NCBI GenBank assembly: GCA_964035795.1
Contig: OZ038322.1
Location: forward strand, 19,074,674 to 19,138,673
Origin: Pterobdella sp. o SKG-2022
Lineage: Eukaryota > Annelida > Clitellata > Hirudinida > Piscicolidae
Length of the DNA: 64,000 bases
Direction of reading: 5' to 3'
Under the pieces are notes generated by a model. The model saw nothing but the letters and a program-made list of their open reading frames with translations. It was not told the DNA's origin and did not search any database. Shown here one piece after another: positions 1-11,437 of the stretch. Numbering within the stretch: the stretch's first letter is position 1; each line of letters opens with the position of its first letter. The position numbers were made by a program, and so were the translations under genes.

Positions 1-107
1 ACTACACATCCTTTGATCAGTAATAAAAGTAAAAGCATTATAAAATTAAACCATTCATAAAGCTTGATATTTTTAAAAAATTTATTTTAAAAACGTAAAG
101 AACATAC

Positions 108-3100
108 AGGGAAAAAGCTTTGCTCCTCTATTGAAAAGTTTTATAGCCGACAATGCGAAAGACCAAACATCAGTAGAGAAGTACCATAGATTGTCCTTCC
201 ATATCTCTGGCGCCAGTTTTTCCATAGTTCTCGCTGAAATATAAATTTTTAATTTCCAATAATGCATTAATAATATAAATTACTTTAATCTATAATGAGC
301 ATAGTGAACTTGCGAATTAATTAAAAAAAGTTAGTAACAATAAATGATAATTTTGGAAATACATAAATCAACTGGCGATTTTAACCTGTATATTCATTTG
401 AATCGTAATAACAGTCATTCAAATCATCAGGAAGCTGCACGGCGAATTCAAAGTTGGTCAGTTTGATTGAATCCCCTTTATTTACAACCAGTATGTTTTC
501 CAAGTTCACATTTCTCAAAATCACCCTTTTCCCGTGAATATAATCCAAAGCACATGCAATCTGATAAAACAATGATTATTTTCAGCAGCGACCTAATATA
601 GATGTTTTGCAATAATTTAAATGTTTGAAATTATCACATACAGCAATCAACAACTATTGAATAATCAAAAGATATGATTAAATTAATTACATGATTTCAT
701 TGTGAAATTTCTTGAATTCATATACTTATTTTACTACCCATAAATTAAAACAATATTATATGTAACAGCTTATACAGCTATACGTGTGCCAGTAACTGAA
801 GCAGAAAGAATCAGTTGCTTTCCATGCTAGCATAGATTAGATAGCGGTAACTTATGACCTTACACCACGCTTTACGGTCTTGGGTGAGTTGAGTCTCAAC
901 CCAAGAACTCCATAAATAAACTATATGTACTTTTTTAATATAACTTTTATGAATTATAATTTATAAAAATAATTTTAAAAAGTCACTATCGGAAACTATT
1001 CCAACCTGCACACACCACCTTATCAAAAAGTTGTTATCCACCTCGGATATCTTATATTTCAAGTAATTCAGAGTGTTTGGAATATAGGATGCTTCATAAA
1101 CCAAATATGACACTGGTGTATCACCGCTTTGACCTGGATTTATGAATATAATCAAGATTAAGTGAAACAGCCTGACACAATTGTAAGAAAAACAAAAACA
1201 AAGGTATTTATTAAACTAAATTCACGGAGCTTTTTGTAAGAAAATATCACATTCTCAAGAGACTCTCCAGAACGTAAGATTTTCTTACGAATATTGTTTA
1301 ATAAAAACTCTCTGTTTGTTTTTATATTAATATAATTAAGTTTTACTAATTAATATACTTTAAATATTAGCGGAATTTCAATAAGTTGATAAGGTAGATA
1401 ATGAATGAAGAAATAACCTATTTTATTTTCAAAAAATAAAAAGCCTTAAAATAAATTTCATATAATTTCTTGAAATTATGAAAAATTTCTTATAGAAAAC
1501 TAGCTGATTTCCTAGAATAAAAGTGTTATTTTAAGTTCTTGATAATTTGATTGAACTATATAAAACTAAAAATTAAAAAAAAACATACGATATCTCTAAA
1601 AAAGCTTTAAAATCAAATGGATTTCTACATTTCTAGTCTGACAAAAAATCTCTCTATGACATATAAGCTTAATACAATTTTTATCATACCACTGTTTGTA
1701 AAATTATTTTTAGATCTGATTAGATTATACTGCTGTACATCTCCCAGTAACTGAGTTTGAAAGTAGTCGGTCTAGATTATTGATACTATAATAAAGTAAT
1801 TTATAAAAAGAGACCATTTATTTGTGAAATTATTTATTTTTATTATTCACTAGTTGTCTAGGACTTCATTTATGTTTTTAACACGATAATTTGCTTAATT
1901 CATCTCAATTTGACCGTCGTGTTTTGCTTGTATAATCAAATAAAATCAATTACGAGTATGATTATAGTGGCATTAACTTCATAAGTATCCCGACTACTGA
2001 GGGTTACAAACTATGAAGGCAAAATGATTAAATACAGTGTAAGTTTTCATAGAGTCAATGCAAGCTTAGATTATTTTATAGATATATTTTAAGTTTTCAT
2101 AGATATGAAAATTGTAACAGGGTTTATGTAAGTATAACTGAAAAATAAAATAGAAAACTAAGATTATATGAGAGAAAGGTATGTTGTTTGGAACAAAAAC
2201 AACCATATTGACACTTTTAGAAATGACATTTGAAAAATGAGTTGATTTTATAAATTTATTATTAATAATTGAACTTAAAATAAAAGAATATATAGATAAG
2301 ATTTCAAATGAAAAATTTTGATCTATCAAATGTCAATTAAAATCAAAATTTGAACAAGTAACTTTATTGACTTCATCTTTGACGGCACCTCCATATCTCC
2401 ACAATTAAAACGAGTTTTTTAACAAGAAGCAAATCATTCTAATACATTTTAATGAACAAATTCTTGCATAAACTATCCCGTTTCGTAGGTACAAATATTA
2501 AAACATTAATTATCTAATGTAGCTACCTATTTTACGCTACTTTTTAAGTTCATTGTTTTATTATTACACATTCAAGCAACTGCCATTTATAAAAATGCTA
2601 TTATGGTTAACACTTGTTTTTTCTTACACTTTTCATCTTATTGTTTGTTATTTTTTCATCCAGCTATTTAAATGGTCTTTCTTTTGAAACTAATCAAGTG
2701 AAAATTGAATTTTTAGCAAACAAACTTTCCTAATTGCTGGTCTAACCAAGAAAAATTTTAAAATATAAACATTTTAAAATAACTTTAATGCTCGGCCTTT
2801 TGAGTTTTATGACCAAACATAAGAGGATTTGAATATTAAAAAGATATAACTGAAAAAATCAGAAACATGACACCCAAAATCAACATAAATATTTAATAGA
2901 TTCTTGATGGAAACCTGAGACCCCCACCCACTAGGTTGCTTAGGGTAACAAAAAAAAACATGCAACCAAGAAATTCAACTTGATGTCTCAGTGAAATAAT
3001 TGATGATGGAAATATTTGTAAATAACATGATTACCCAGAAGTTGAGTGAGTCTGGAGTGATGAAATTGGCAAGAAAGTGATGCTTCTTTTCTCAATTTAT

Positions 3101-4545
3101 CTTCTTCAGCTTCTTTGGTCTCTTTTATTATTTCTTTTATTGATATACTCAAGCATTCCTGCCCTTCAATAAAAATTTTCATTTGAAATTGAACTCAGCT
3201 GAAAAATTAGTTCAAAAATTGTTTTTAAATTCTCCAATCAACTAAAATCTTGTATAGACTAAAAAACATTCAACTAACCATATCTCCCATTATATAAGTC
3301 ATAGTATGAACCACAATACTTTGGCAATTTGCTAACTTTGATCAAATCTTCAGGATGTATAATGTGAATAGACCTTTTTTTGTTTGATTCAAATGTATCA
3401 TGTTTGAAAGAGCCTTTATTTGTGTCACAAGGTGCTGCAATATAATAAGTGGAATAAATTAGTTTTATCAATTAAATACATCTAAGAGGTTTTAAAAAAC
3501 ATGAACAATAAAATTGAATCTATTCACTATAAGTATAGTATTATACTATTAGTTTTTGCTTGATATTGAAATATATTATATTTAATATTTAGATGAAGTA
3601 CAATAAGCTGACTCAGTTGTAGGAAAAACAAACAGAAAGTATTTATTGAGCAAAAAAATCTAAAAAAAATCTCACATTTTTGAATAATGATCATTATCAT
3701 TTGAAAATGTAAAGGCTTTTATGGAAAGCTTTTTGAAATTTTGTTAAATAAACAGTGTTTGTTTTCTATTATTAAAAGCTGAGTTTTAATTATTTTGAGA
3801 CAAAAAAAATTATAAAATTAACTAAAATCTCAAATACCTTCATCATAATCTAACAGATTTCCTTGGCTTATTCTATTTGATGCTGTGGCTTTTATTTGGT
3901 TTTCTAAAATAAGAACATGAGAACATAAATTTATATTTTCTATTTTTTTCACTTCTATTTCTTTTTCTGCATTATTTAATTTATCAGACAAATCTTGTAT
4001 TTTTTTTTCACAATGCTGATGAATGTTTTTGGCATCTTCAATGCCATTTGCGATAGCTCTCAAACTCTTCAGTCTTTCAATTTCATTTCTTAAATTTTTT
4101 ATAACACTTTTTTTTTCTTCTAGTTCTAGTAGCAAAATACTAAATTTTTCGTTGTCAACTTTGTCTTCAAAATTACCAGCTGAAATTTAAAAATTTTTTT
4201 ATAAAATTGAATGCAACCCCAAAACTGAAAAAAAAACAAACCATGTGAATTAACAGTTTTGAGAATACTTTCATAAATCCAAGGATATAACTCTTTTAAA
4301 GCATCACACAATACTATACAACTAGTAGGATTGTTTGTGGTGAAAATTTTGTCGAGCAAAAACCTGCAACCTTCTTGTCGAGAATCCTTTTTTCTACATT
4401 TAATTCCTTCTTCTATTGTAATAATTTGTTCTTGAATTAAAAGATCTACTACTTCACTAGTATCTACGGAATCAACAAAATTTTTATATTCTTTGACCAA
4501 AGCACTTTTTAGCATTTCATTCGTTATCAAAAGTTTATCATCCAT
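108..4545 (-). CDS. CARD - coiled coil - pseudokinase protein (3' end outside window)
   Basis: Seven exons join with matching phase: 4242-4545, 3838-4179, 3279-3434, 3035-3193, 1006-1133, 386-560 and 108-233 (463 codons so far). The gene continues past the left edge. Residues 1-101 form a six-helix CARD-like domain (EYKNFVDSV, EVVDLLIQEQ, EGCRFLLDKIF, LCDALKEL). Residues 102-215 are a heptad-rich coiled coil. From about 250 comes a kinase fold: beta3 lysine in ISIKE, alphaC glutamate in KLRKEASL, hinge SYLVYEA, then TDVWSF with LAPE. The HRD position reads LRN and the DFG position reads NFE, so the catalytic and metal-binding aspartates are missing and the glycine loop is degenerate. It is probably a signalling scaffold rather than an enzyme. 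RIPK2 has the reverse order (kinase then CARD). The acceptor before 3193 (CTGAG) was chosen on phase. The kinase assignment is firm. The CARD call rests on pattern. Confidence 0.75.
1171..1320. repeat. MITE-like hairpin, GAAGCTTTTTGTAAG family
   Basis: The left arm carries GGTATTTATTAAAC and GAGCTTTTTGTAAGAAAAT. The right arm carries near-complements (TTTTCTTACGAATATTG, GTTTAATAAAAACTC). The start, CTGACACAATTGTAAGAAAA, resembles the element at 3608. It belongs to the same family as the hairpin at 23289-23443. Confidence 0.6.
1710..1825 (+). repeat. Dispersed ~110-bp repeat, copy 1
   Basis: Contains ACTGCTGTACAT, CAGTAACTGAG and GTCGGTCTAGATTATT followed by an AT-rich tail ending in ATTTATTTG. 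The same order of blocks recurs at 44938-45045 and 45346-45452. It is short, has no open frame and may be part of a SINE. Confidence 0.6.
3608..3765. repeat. MITE-like hairpin, second intronic copy
   Basis: Begins CTGACTCAGTTGTAGGAAAA with AAAGTATTTATTGAG, has a central AATGATCATT palindrome, and ends near AAACAGTGTTTGTTTTC, which partly complements the start. It lies in the intron between 3434 and 3838 of the CARD gene. Confidence 0.5.
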
Positions 4546-5539
4546 TTTTTAATTTATATTAACGAATTAAAAAATATATATTTTCGATTTAAACGCTCAA
4601 ATGATGATATGTGCCGGACCTGATAACGCCTAAAAGTAAATTATGCTATTAATCTTTGGGAAGCACTATTAAATTTAAACATTAAAAAAATAAACAAATA
4701 ACAAATAGGTTTTTAATGAAAATTTAATAGATATTATGGTTTTATCTTGTCAGTTTTCCTTTTTGCAACCAAACATTAGGCACCAGAATGAAGCATGCGG
4801 AAGAGAAAAAGTTTAGAAAAAGTATTCGCTCATTATAAAATAAACATATTTTTTATTTATATAAAAAACAAAATTTAATACATCTGGAAATAGAATTATT
4901 CTTTTTTATTCTTCCACTACCCACCTCTAAGGTCTAAACTGTGTGTAAATGATAAAATTTAATGATGTAGTGAAAAGCGGTGTTTACAAAAAAATTTTTT
5001 TCTTTATATCGAAGCCTTTGCTATGAATTTAATTTAACGAAAACAAACTGTTAAACAGCTGCTAATGTTCGCACCAAGCAGGGTGAACCCAGTAACTGAT
5101 AATTAGTCTAATGTTCTACAAGCTGAGCTATTCGGGCCGATAAATAATAAATAAAGAGAAATATGGTTTCGAATAGTATGAAATTTTATTTTTTTTTGTT
5201 TTAAAAGTTCTTTTTAAATAAATTAAACTATTCGTAAACAATAGATTTATCCACTCTTTCAAGCACATTGTAAAAGTAATTTCATATCATAACTTTAGAT
5301 AATAGCGTTTTTCAAATTGGTTAAAATTTGAATTTAAAACAAATGAAACAATGAAAAAAATTTTTTTTTTTACTGAAAATACACTTCAAGTCTAAAAAGA
5401 AATCAAAATGAACATTTAGTACTTTCGTAGCCTTTAATACTTGACATTTCAGTAAAGGCAACAAAAATCTATTTTTTAATTAACCTCTACAAATGCTAAA
5501 AACGTATTGATGAATGTTTTTTTGAAGTTTTATCACAAA
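4546..5539. other. Intergenic stretch
   Basis: AT-rich sequence between the CARD gene start and the first inhibitor gene. The only recognisable element is a tRNA-like SINE head at 5068-5140. I see no coding exon. Confidence 0.5.
5068..5140 (-). repeat. tRNA-derived SINE head, copy 1
   Basis: Read on the minus strand it begins TCGGCCCGAATAGCTCAGC. It has an A-box-like TAGCTCAGCTTGTAG and, about 35 bases on, a B-box-like GGGTTCACCC. The same start recurs at 43300. It does not fold into a complete tRNA with anticodon arm, so it is a SINE head rather than a working tRNA gene. Confidence 0.55.
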
Positions 5540-5547
5540 TATAAATA
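5540..5547 (+). promoter_or_regulatory. TATA box of first antistasin-like gene
   Basis: TATAAATA lies 46 bases before the start codon at 5586. Comparable boxes precede the two paralogues. Confidence 0.55.
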
Positions 5548-5585
5548 AGAATCCTAAGCCATCTTAGAGAAAGATCATTTGAAAA

Positions 5586-6393
5586 ATGAAAGTCAACATC
5601 TTCATCATTGCTAGTCTGTTGGCCATTGTTGCTTTCACGCCTTCCTTTTCATTCTATGAAAGTAATCTTACTACTTTTTCAATTCACGTTATAAATTTTT
5701 ATTGCTTACTATTTTTTTTTCAACTCGCTTTTTAACATCGCATTTCTTGTTTCTGTGTTGCTATTTTTTTTACGACTTTTCGTGTATCTTTTTCTTAATA
5801 ATTTTTTCAAAAGTTTAACTTTGAAAATAAAGGATTTGACCAAAAAAATTATACTTTATATCAATTAAACTTTATCATAAAAAATTATTGCTATCTTATA
5901 TATAGTTTGGTTATCTTCAAATGACATCACTATCTAAACCAAAAATTGTAAGGGCGATGTGGTCCGGTGTGTCTTAGGTTTTGTGAGAGTGGTAACAGGG
6001 TTGATTTTCAAGGGTGTCCCATATGCCAGTGTGTCGATCCTTGTGAGGTTCGTCTTCAAATACCAATATATTCATATCAAACATACAGATTAAAAAAGAT
6101 TTTGAGGTGTTTAATAAAAATCTGTATATTAAACTAACATATTATATCAAACAATAGTTCAAATCATCATATTTAAAAAAAGCTTATTTAATCTGAAATA
6201 AACTTATATAAAATTTATTTAAAATATTGTTAATCTTGAGTATCCGATCGAACAGAACGAAGCCTGCCCTGCTGGACAAACATGCTTGAGAATCCCTGTT
6301 AATTGCTTTGTTGCGCCTTGCTACGATGTAGCCGAGTGTGTTCCTAATAAATTTAAATACTCAAGTACAATTAAGTTTTTCCACAAGAATTGA
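5586..6393 (+). CDS. Antistasin-like secreted cysteine-rich protein A
   Basis: Three exons join in phase: 5586-5661, 5953-6047 and 6256-6393 (102 aa). A hydrophobic signal peptide (MKVNIFIIASLLAIVAF) is followed by an antistasin-like module with the hallmark GCPICQCVDPC. A second cysteine-rich segment (CPAGQTC, then APCYDVAEC) follows. Antistasin-type modules are usually serine-protease inhibitors, and the product is expected to be secreted. Unlike paralogues B and C it ends in exon 3, reading through the position where they splice to further exons, so it lacks the second antistasin module. The first cysteine of the module is offset (RRCGPVC). The substrate protease is unknown. Confidence 0.72.
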
Positions 6394-6458
6394 AATCTGC
6401 ACTTCTTATTTTGTTAAAACAATACTTTTATTGATAGTTTTTTTCAAACTTATTGTTG

Positions 6459-6464
6459 AATAAA
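6459..6464 (+). promoter_or_regulatory. Polyadenylation signal, gene A
   Basis: AATAAA 66 bases after the stop codon, followed about 20 bases on by a genomic A-tract at 6481. Confidence 0.5.
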
Positions 6465-6671
6465 GGCAAGTTTTCTCGTTAAAAAAAAAAAAAAATAAGT
6501 ACATTTGAGGAATACTTCTGTTGGAAGGTCATTGAGAATTTATGTTGTTCTGAAGTTGAAAAGTGTTTTTAATGGATTTGAATAAATTTTGAAAGTCTAA
6601 CTTATTTTTACATTTAGTTTATTTATTCTAAAGCTCATTAATAGTTATTTTAATTCTTCGAGCCAAACGTA

Positions 6672-6896
6672 AATATTCGAATGAAAACACTTTTAGGAGT
6701 TTACTTTATTCCATGAAGCTTTTCGTAAGATGAACTTACATTATCAAGTGGAGGTACAAATATAAGGACGTTACTGACTTCCATAGAAACCTTGTCAACA
6801 TTTAAATCTCAAACGCTTAATTAACTAAAAAAATAAAAAAAAAAACAAAAAATTGTTAAAAAAAATAAACTCTTAAAAGTGTTTCATTCGAATATT
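6672..6896. repeat. MITE-like element with ~31-bp terminal inverted repeats
   Basis: The left end, AATATTCGAATGAAAACACT, and the right end (AAACTCTTAAAAGTGTTTC, then ATTCGAATATT) are inverted copies over about 31 bp with few mismatches. The 225-bp interior has no open frame and carries GAAGCTTTTCGTAAG, the motif of the hairpin family seen elsewhere in the window. Confidence 0.7.
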
Positions 6897-7123
6897 AGTA
6901 GTTATAGATTTATAGTAGTTCACGAAATCATCAATTTTCTTATTTAATTTTGTATCTCGATCAGCCTATACTTACTGCGCATTAACACAAAGATATTGGT
7001 TTTTTTCAAGCCAAAGTAATAAATCAAAAAGCACCGAACACTAAACTTTTTTGAAAAAAATTTTGCAATGAAGTTTTCCGGTTCCTGTCTAACGTGGTGC
7101 TAGTTCTGATAAAATTAGCTTAA

Positions 7124-9861
7124 ATGGAAACATCTACGACAGTTACAATGAACGTTTCAACTTTCAATGTAAGAGGATTAAAAAATAAATTCAAGCAAAA
7201 TTGTCTGCTGGAAGATAATGCGTCCTTTAAACTCGACTTTTGTCTCCTATAAGAAACGAAATGCACCAAACTTCACACCATAACAAAAAACAGCCACACA
7301 ATAACTTTAACAAATTCTGACAAGTCCTATGGTTTAGGAATATGTTATAATTCGAAAATATTTCAACTTACCAAAATAACAGAATATGGAAAACGTGTGT
7401 GCTTTTACCAGCTTACCTCAAAATCAAACAATAAGGAAAAAACAGACATCATGTACGGCCCAACCAACATACTAGCATCTTCAAAACCAGAAGAACTAGA
7501 AGAATTTTATATAAATCTCAAATAATGTATGAAAAACCTCAAATCAAATATATGGTTTATGGTTGGAGATTTCAACAGTAAAATTGGGAAAAATAAGTCA
7601 AGTACACAAGGAAGTCATAACAAAGTTTGCCAGAATAACAATGGGTTGATTTTGGAAGAGTTCATGCAAGAAAACAACCTTTTTGCATCCAACACAGCCT
7701 TCAAAAAGCAATCAAAGAAGAAAACCATTTGAGTGGGTCATCTGAGAGGCAAAACAGTTTACAATGTAATAGATTTCATCTTAATTCACCAAAAACTGAA
7801 AAAGTTCCTCAAAGACAATAGCACATACAAAGGAACTCTTACTCAGAGTGATCATAAATTGTTGATAGTTCAAATTAAAAACCCCAAACTATATCAATGT
7901 TGGACAAACCAATCAAAAAACTACAATAAAAAACCTAATTTCCAAGACATTATCACCCAACAAGCCTACAAAAAATCAATAGAAACAAGCCAAGCAACTT
8001 TACTTGAAGAAATTTTAATAAGCATAAAACAAGTATCAAATACTTGCTTCAAAAAGTCATCCAAAAAAACACCATCAAACAGATATGAAGACCACGAGCT
8101 ACACACACTGGCTGATAAAGAAAAAAACCTAAGAAACCTAATAAAAAATTCTACAAAAATTGATAAAATCAACAACCTCAAAACACAAAAGAACAAAATC
8201 AAAACTCAAATAAAAAATAGATGTCTTGAAATATACAATAATGAACTGGAAACAAAACTCAAAATAATAGAAACCTTAGACTATAACAGACAAATGCATG
8301 CAGCTATTAAAGAATTGAGTATCAAAAGTAATACAACCACAAAACCACTCAAGATAAAAGATCTAATGCAACATTACAAAAGCAAATTTTCAAAAAACAA
8401 CCAACACACAAACAACAATACAATAATAGCAAAATAAATGAAATAAATATCTTTGAAGTGGAAAATGCTATAAAGTAACTGAAAACCATCAAATCTCCAG
8501 GAGAAGACAACATCTTCAGTGAAGAACTCAAACTCTTAAGAACAAATATGAAAAAAACACTTACAATAGCATTAAACAAAAATCTTCAAAGCAATAGTTT
8601 TCCTCAATCAATCTTTAACCATGGCAATATTATACCTATAACAAAAAAGGGCAAACCTCTTTTTCCAGTAAACACAAGGTCTGTCATCTTACTAAACACA
8701 ATAAGAAAACTCTTATCATTAATAATACTCAATAGAATAAAACCTATCATAGAAAAATACCTTCCTATTACCCAAGCAGCATACAGACCAACTAGGTCAA
8801 CAACAGACATCCTATAGGCTCATAAAATAGCAATTGAAGCCAAAGTGAAATCAGGATGTACAATGAAAATAACCAGTATTGATCTGTCATTTGCTTTCGA
8901 CACCATAAACAGGAAAAAACTTATAGAACTTTTAAGCACCATAATCCCAGAATCTGAACTCAAAATAATCGAACTTCTTTTAACAAACACCACCTTAACC
9001 ATAAGATACAATAAAAACACTTGCAAAAGCTTTACCACAAACATAGGGTGCCCTCAAGGAGATGCTCTGAGTCCTGTTTTGTTCACGGTATACCTAGAAG
9101 CATGCATGAAAAAGATAAGAACCACTTACCCAGAAAACTCCTATGAACTTATTTACGCCGATGACGTAAATTTCGTCTCACCAAGTGACATTAAACTAGA
9201 TGAAATTGAAGCAATATTCCGCAAATGGGGTCTTACGCTCAACAAAAGTAAAACGGAAGAAAGGCTGATTAATGAAGAGAACACTGTGTGGAAGACAATG
9301 AAAATCCTTGGAAGCTCCGTCGGTACATGTGAGGACATCAAAAAAAGGAAAACTCTGGCAACTCTAGCGATGAACAGATTAAACCCAATTTGGAAAAACG
9401 GGATAAGTATAGAGAAAAAAATAAGAATTTATAAAGCTTATGTTCTCTCAATTTTCCTATATGTTTGCAGTGCTTGGGTAGACTTTAAATCATCAAAAGC
9501 TCAATAGACTCCTTCCAAAGAAAGCACATACGAAGACTGGAAAAAGTTCATTGGCCAAATGTTATGAAAAACGAAGAATGCGACTCCGTCATACCACATC
9601 TGCACTAGGAAGTGAGACTGAGAAGGTTGAAAATGCTGGGACACATATGCCGTAACGACCCGCCAGCAAAAAAAATTTTTGGAAAAAGCCCTAAAGAACT
9701 TCAAGAAAAAAAGAGGCAGACCACCATCAACTCTTCTCAACACATTAATAAATGACATGAGCTCTCTCAAATTAAACATGGACAACATTGAAAAAATCGA
9801 TAAAGATGCGTATCGAGGTATTATTGGGACTCATTGTTAACTGTGATTATGTCTAAAGACG
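7124..9861 (+). mobile_element. Decayed non-LTR retrotransposon (LINE), 3' end lost in gap
   Basis: An apurinic-type endonuclease comes first (FNVRGLKNKF near 7170, GDFNSKIGK near 7570, SDHKLL near 7850). Reverse transcriptase follows (KSPGEDN near 8495, AYRPTRSTTDIL near 8790, SIDLSFAFD near 8880, GCPQGDALSPVLF near 9050, YADD near 9160) and then a tail segment MLGHICRNDPP near 9635. Stops interrupt it at several points, for example where a conserved Gln precedes ETKC (7249), and after TDIL (8815). Frameshifts lie near 7730, 8440 and 9520. The catalytic YADD is intact, but the copy cannot make a full protein. The clade is unresolved (APE-type). It sits between inhibitor genes A and B. Confidence 0.85.
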
Positions 9862-10061
9862 NNNNNNNNNNNNNNNNNNNNNNNNNNNNNNNNNNNNNNN
9901 NNNNNNNNNNNNNNNNNNNNNNNNNNNNNNNNNNNNNNNNNNNNNNNNNNNNNNNNNNNNNNNNNNNNNNNNNNNNNNNNNNNNNNNNNNNNNNNNNNNN
10001 NNNNNNNNNNNNNNNNNNNNNNNNNNNNNNNNNNNNNNNNNNNNNNNNNNNNNNNNNNNNN
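9862..10061. other. Assembly gap (200 N)
   Basis: Exactly 200 unknown bases, a usual scaffold placeholder length, so the true distance is unknown. Confidence 0.98.
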
Positions 10062-10087
10062 TTAAGCAACCTTACTGAATCAAAAAG

Positions 10088-10142
10088 GCTATAAGCCTAG
10101 TACAAAAACAATTACAACCAAACACTTTTTATAACTCAACAT
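10088..10142 (+). repeat. Short repeat shared with 49047-49105
   Basis: TATAAGCCTAGTA, then ACAATTACAA, then TTTATAACTCA. The same blocks in the same order recur at 49047-49105. Family unknown. Confidence 0.5.
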
Positions 10143-10456
10143 ATCTGTATTTTTTGATAAATTAGCTTAAAGAAAATGTATTTATAAACTCAAGTTGACA
10201 TAATAAACTTAAACTGACGTAAAAGTTGCCGCTCACATATATTAAATTTGAAATCAAAAACATGAATAACGAATTTTTCATCTTAAAACTAACACTTGAA
10301 TCAGTTTCAAGTTTTGAAAAAATCGTTAAAAGCACCTATGATATAAATCAAATGGCGTGAGCATTAAAAAATCGTGATTTTTAAAACTTTCTTGATTGTA
10401 CCACATTCTGCTGCATAAATCTTTAAGCTTTTGAGTTGAACGGTAGTCCATATTTC

Positions 10457-10464
10457 TATATAAA
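10457..10464 (+). promoter_or_regulatory. TATA box of second antistasin-like gene
   Basis: TATATAAA is 62 bases before the chosen start at 10519. The upstream ATG at 10489 would lie only 32 bases away, at or before the expected transcription start. Confidence 0.55.
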
Positions 10465-10518
10465 TTTGGATTCTAACACTGAAGCATTATGATGATTAGC
10501 AGGTTTGATTTGGTCCAA

Positions 10519-11412
10519 ATGAAGTTATTGTGTATAGTTCTTTTAACAGTTCTTTGTTTCACTTCAGCGGCACCAGGTCTCTTATCTGCAAAACATTCAT
10601 CTGAGTTTATTTTACCAATTAATTCAGCTTTTTAAAATCGTTTTTATAAACTATATAAATATTTATGCTCAATGGCAGGTTGTCCGAAGTGCAATTTGAA
10701 ATGTTCGAGTGGTCTCAGGGAAGGTAGTCTGAAGGGTTGTCCTGTATGTGAATGTGTCGACCCGTGTGAGGTTCGTGGCTAAATTAGTACAAATGTAAAA
10801 AAGAGAATAAATTTTTTTTTATTCATAGAAATTTAGTTGTCCCTCAAAAACTTTCTGCTATCAAAAAAGTGTCCAATGCATGAATGAGCCTTGCTACAAA
10901 ATAGCTGAATGTGGTGGGAAAATTTATTTATTTGAATTTAAAAAATAAATAGTCTAAAATAAAGAATAAAGATGAAAAACAATGTGTGAGAATATTTCTA
11001 GGCTAGGAGTTGAAGTTTAAATTGAATTTTCTAGTGTGCATTCCTGTTTTATGCGTTGAACCCTGTGAGTATGGCCTGAAGGTTGACGAGAATGGGTGCC
11101 AGTTGTGTCAGTGCAACACTTTCTGTGATGTGAGACATAAGATATAATGATTTAAGTATTCAAATATTTTGTCCGATTCCTTAACTACAATACTTGAGTT
11201 CTAAAACCTTAATATATACTAATTGCCAAATTTAGTTTTGTTTTATATTCGCTTTTGAATGAAGTTTTTCATAAAAATGAATTATTAGATTTAATGCTTG
11301 TTTATTTCATTTTAATAATTAATTTGGAAAATTTTTTCAGGTTAACAATTGTTCGCCTGAGTCTACCTAATGTTATGATGGGGCATGCCATGAGATTGAA
11401 ATACCCTATTGA
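10519..11412 (+). CDS. Antistasin-like secreted protein B, premature stop in last exon
   Basis: Five exons: 10519-10576, 10679-10770, 10829-10913, 11035-11129 and 11341-11412. Exons 1 and 3 equal those of gene C in length (58 and 85), which supports ATG 10519 over 10489. A signal peptide (MKLLCIVLLTVLCFTSAAP) is followed by an antistasin module ending GCPVCECVDPC, a middle segment with MNEPCYKIAEC, and a second antistasin module (CQLCQCNTFCD). In exon 5 an in-frame TAA (11368-11370) sits where C has tyrosine, cutting the product to 119 aa. The remaining frame (CYDGACHE) continues to TGA at 11410. The exon 3 donor (GTGGGA) is weak. Either it is a slightly shortened inhibitor, a pseudogene, or a base error. 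Confidence 0.72.
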
Positions 11413-11431
11413 AATTTAAATAAATTATATG

Positions 11432-11437
11432 AATAAA
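11432..11437 (+). promoter_or_regulatory. Polyadenylation signal, gene B
   Basis: AATAAA shortly after the final TGA of gene B. Confidence 0.45.

Larger units (their letters stand above)
1134..3034. other. 1.9-kb intron with repeats
   Basis: This is the longest intron of the CARD-pseudokinase gene. It holds a MITE-like hairpin (1171-1320), a lone copy of the ATACATACGATGTCT tail repeat (about 1575-1612) and a copy of the dispersed 110-bp repeat (1710-1825). I see no additional exon in it. Confidence 0.5.

Noticed and set aside
5068..5140. Functional tRNA gene
   Set aside because: The A-box and a B-box-like site exist, but no intact acceptor stem or anticodon arm can be paired, and a sister copy has a decayed B-box.
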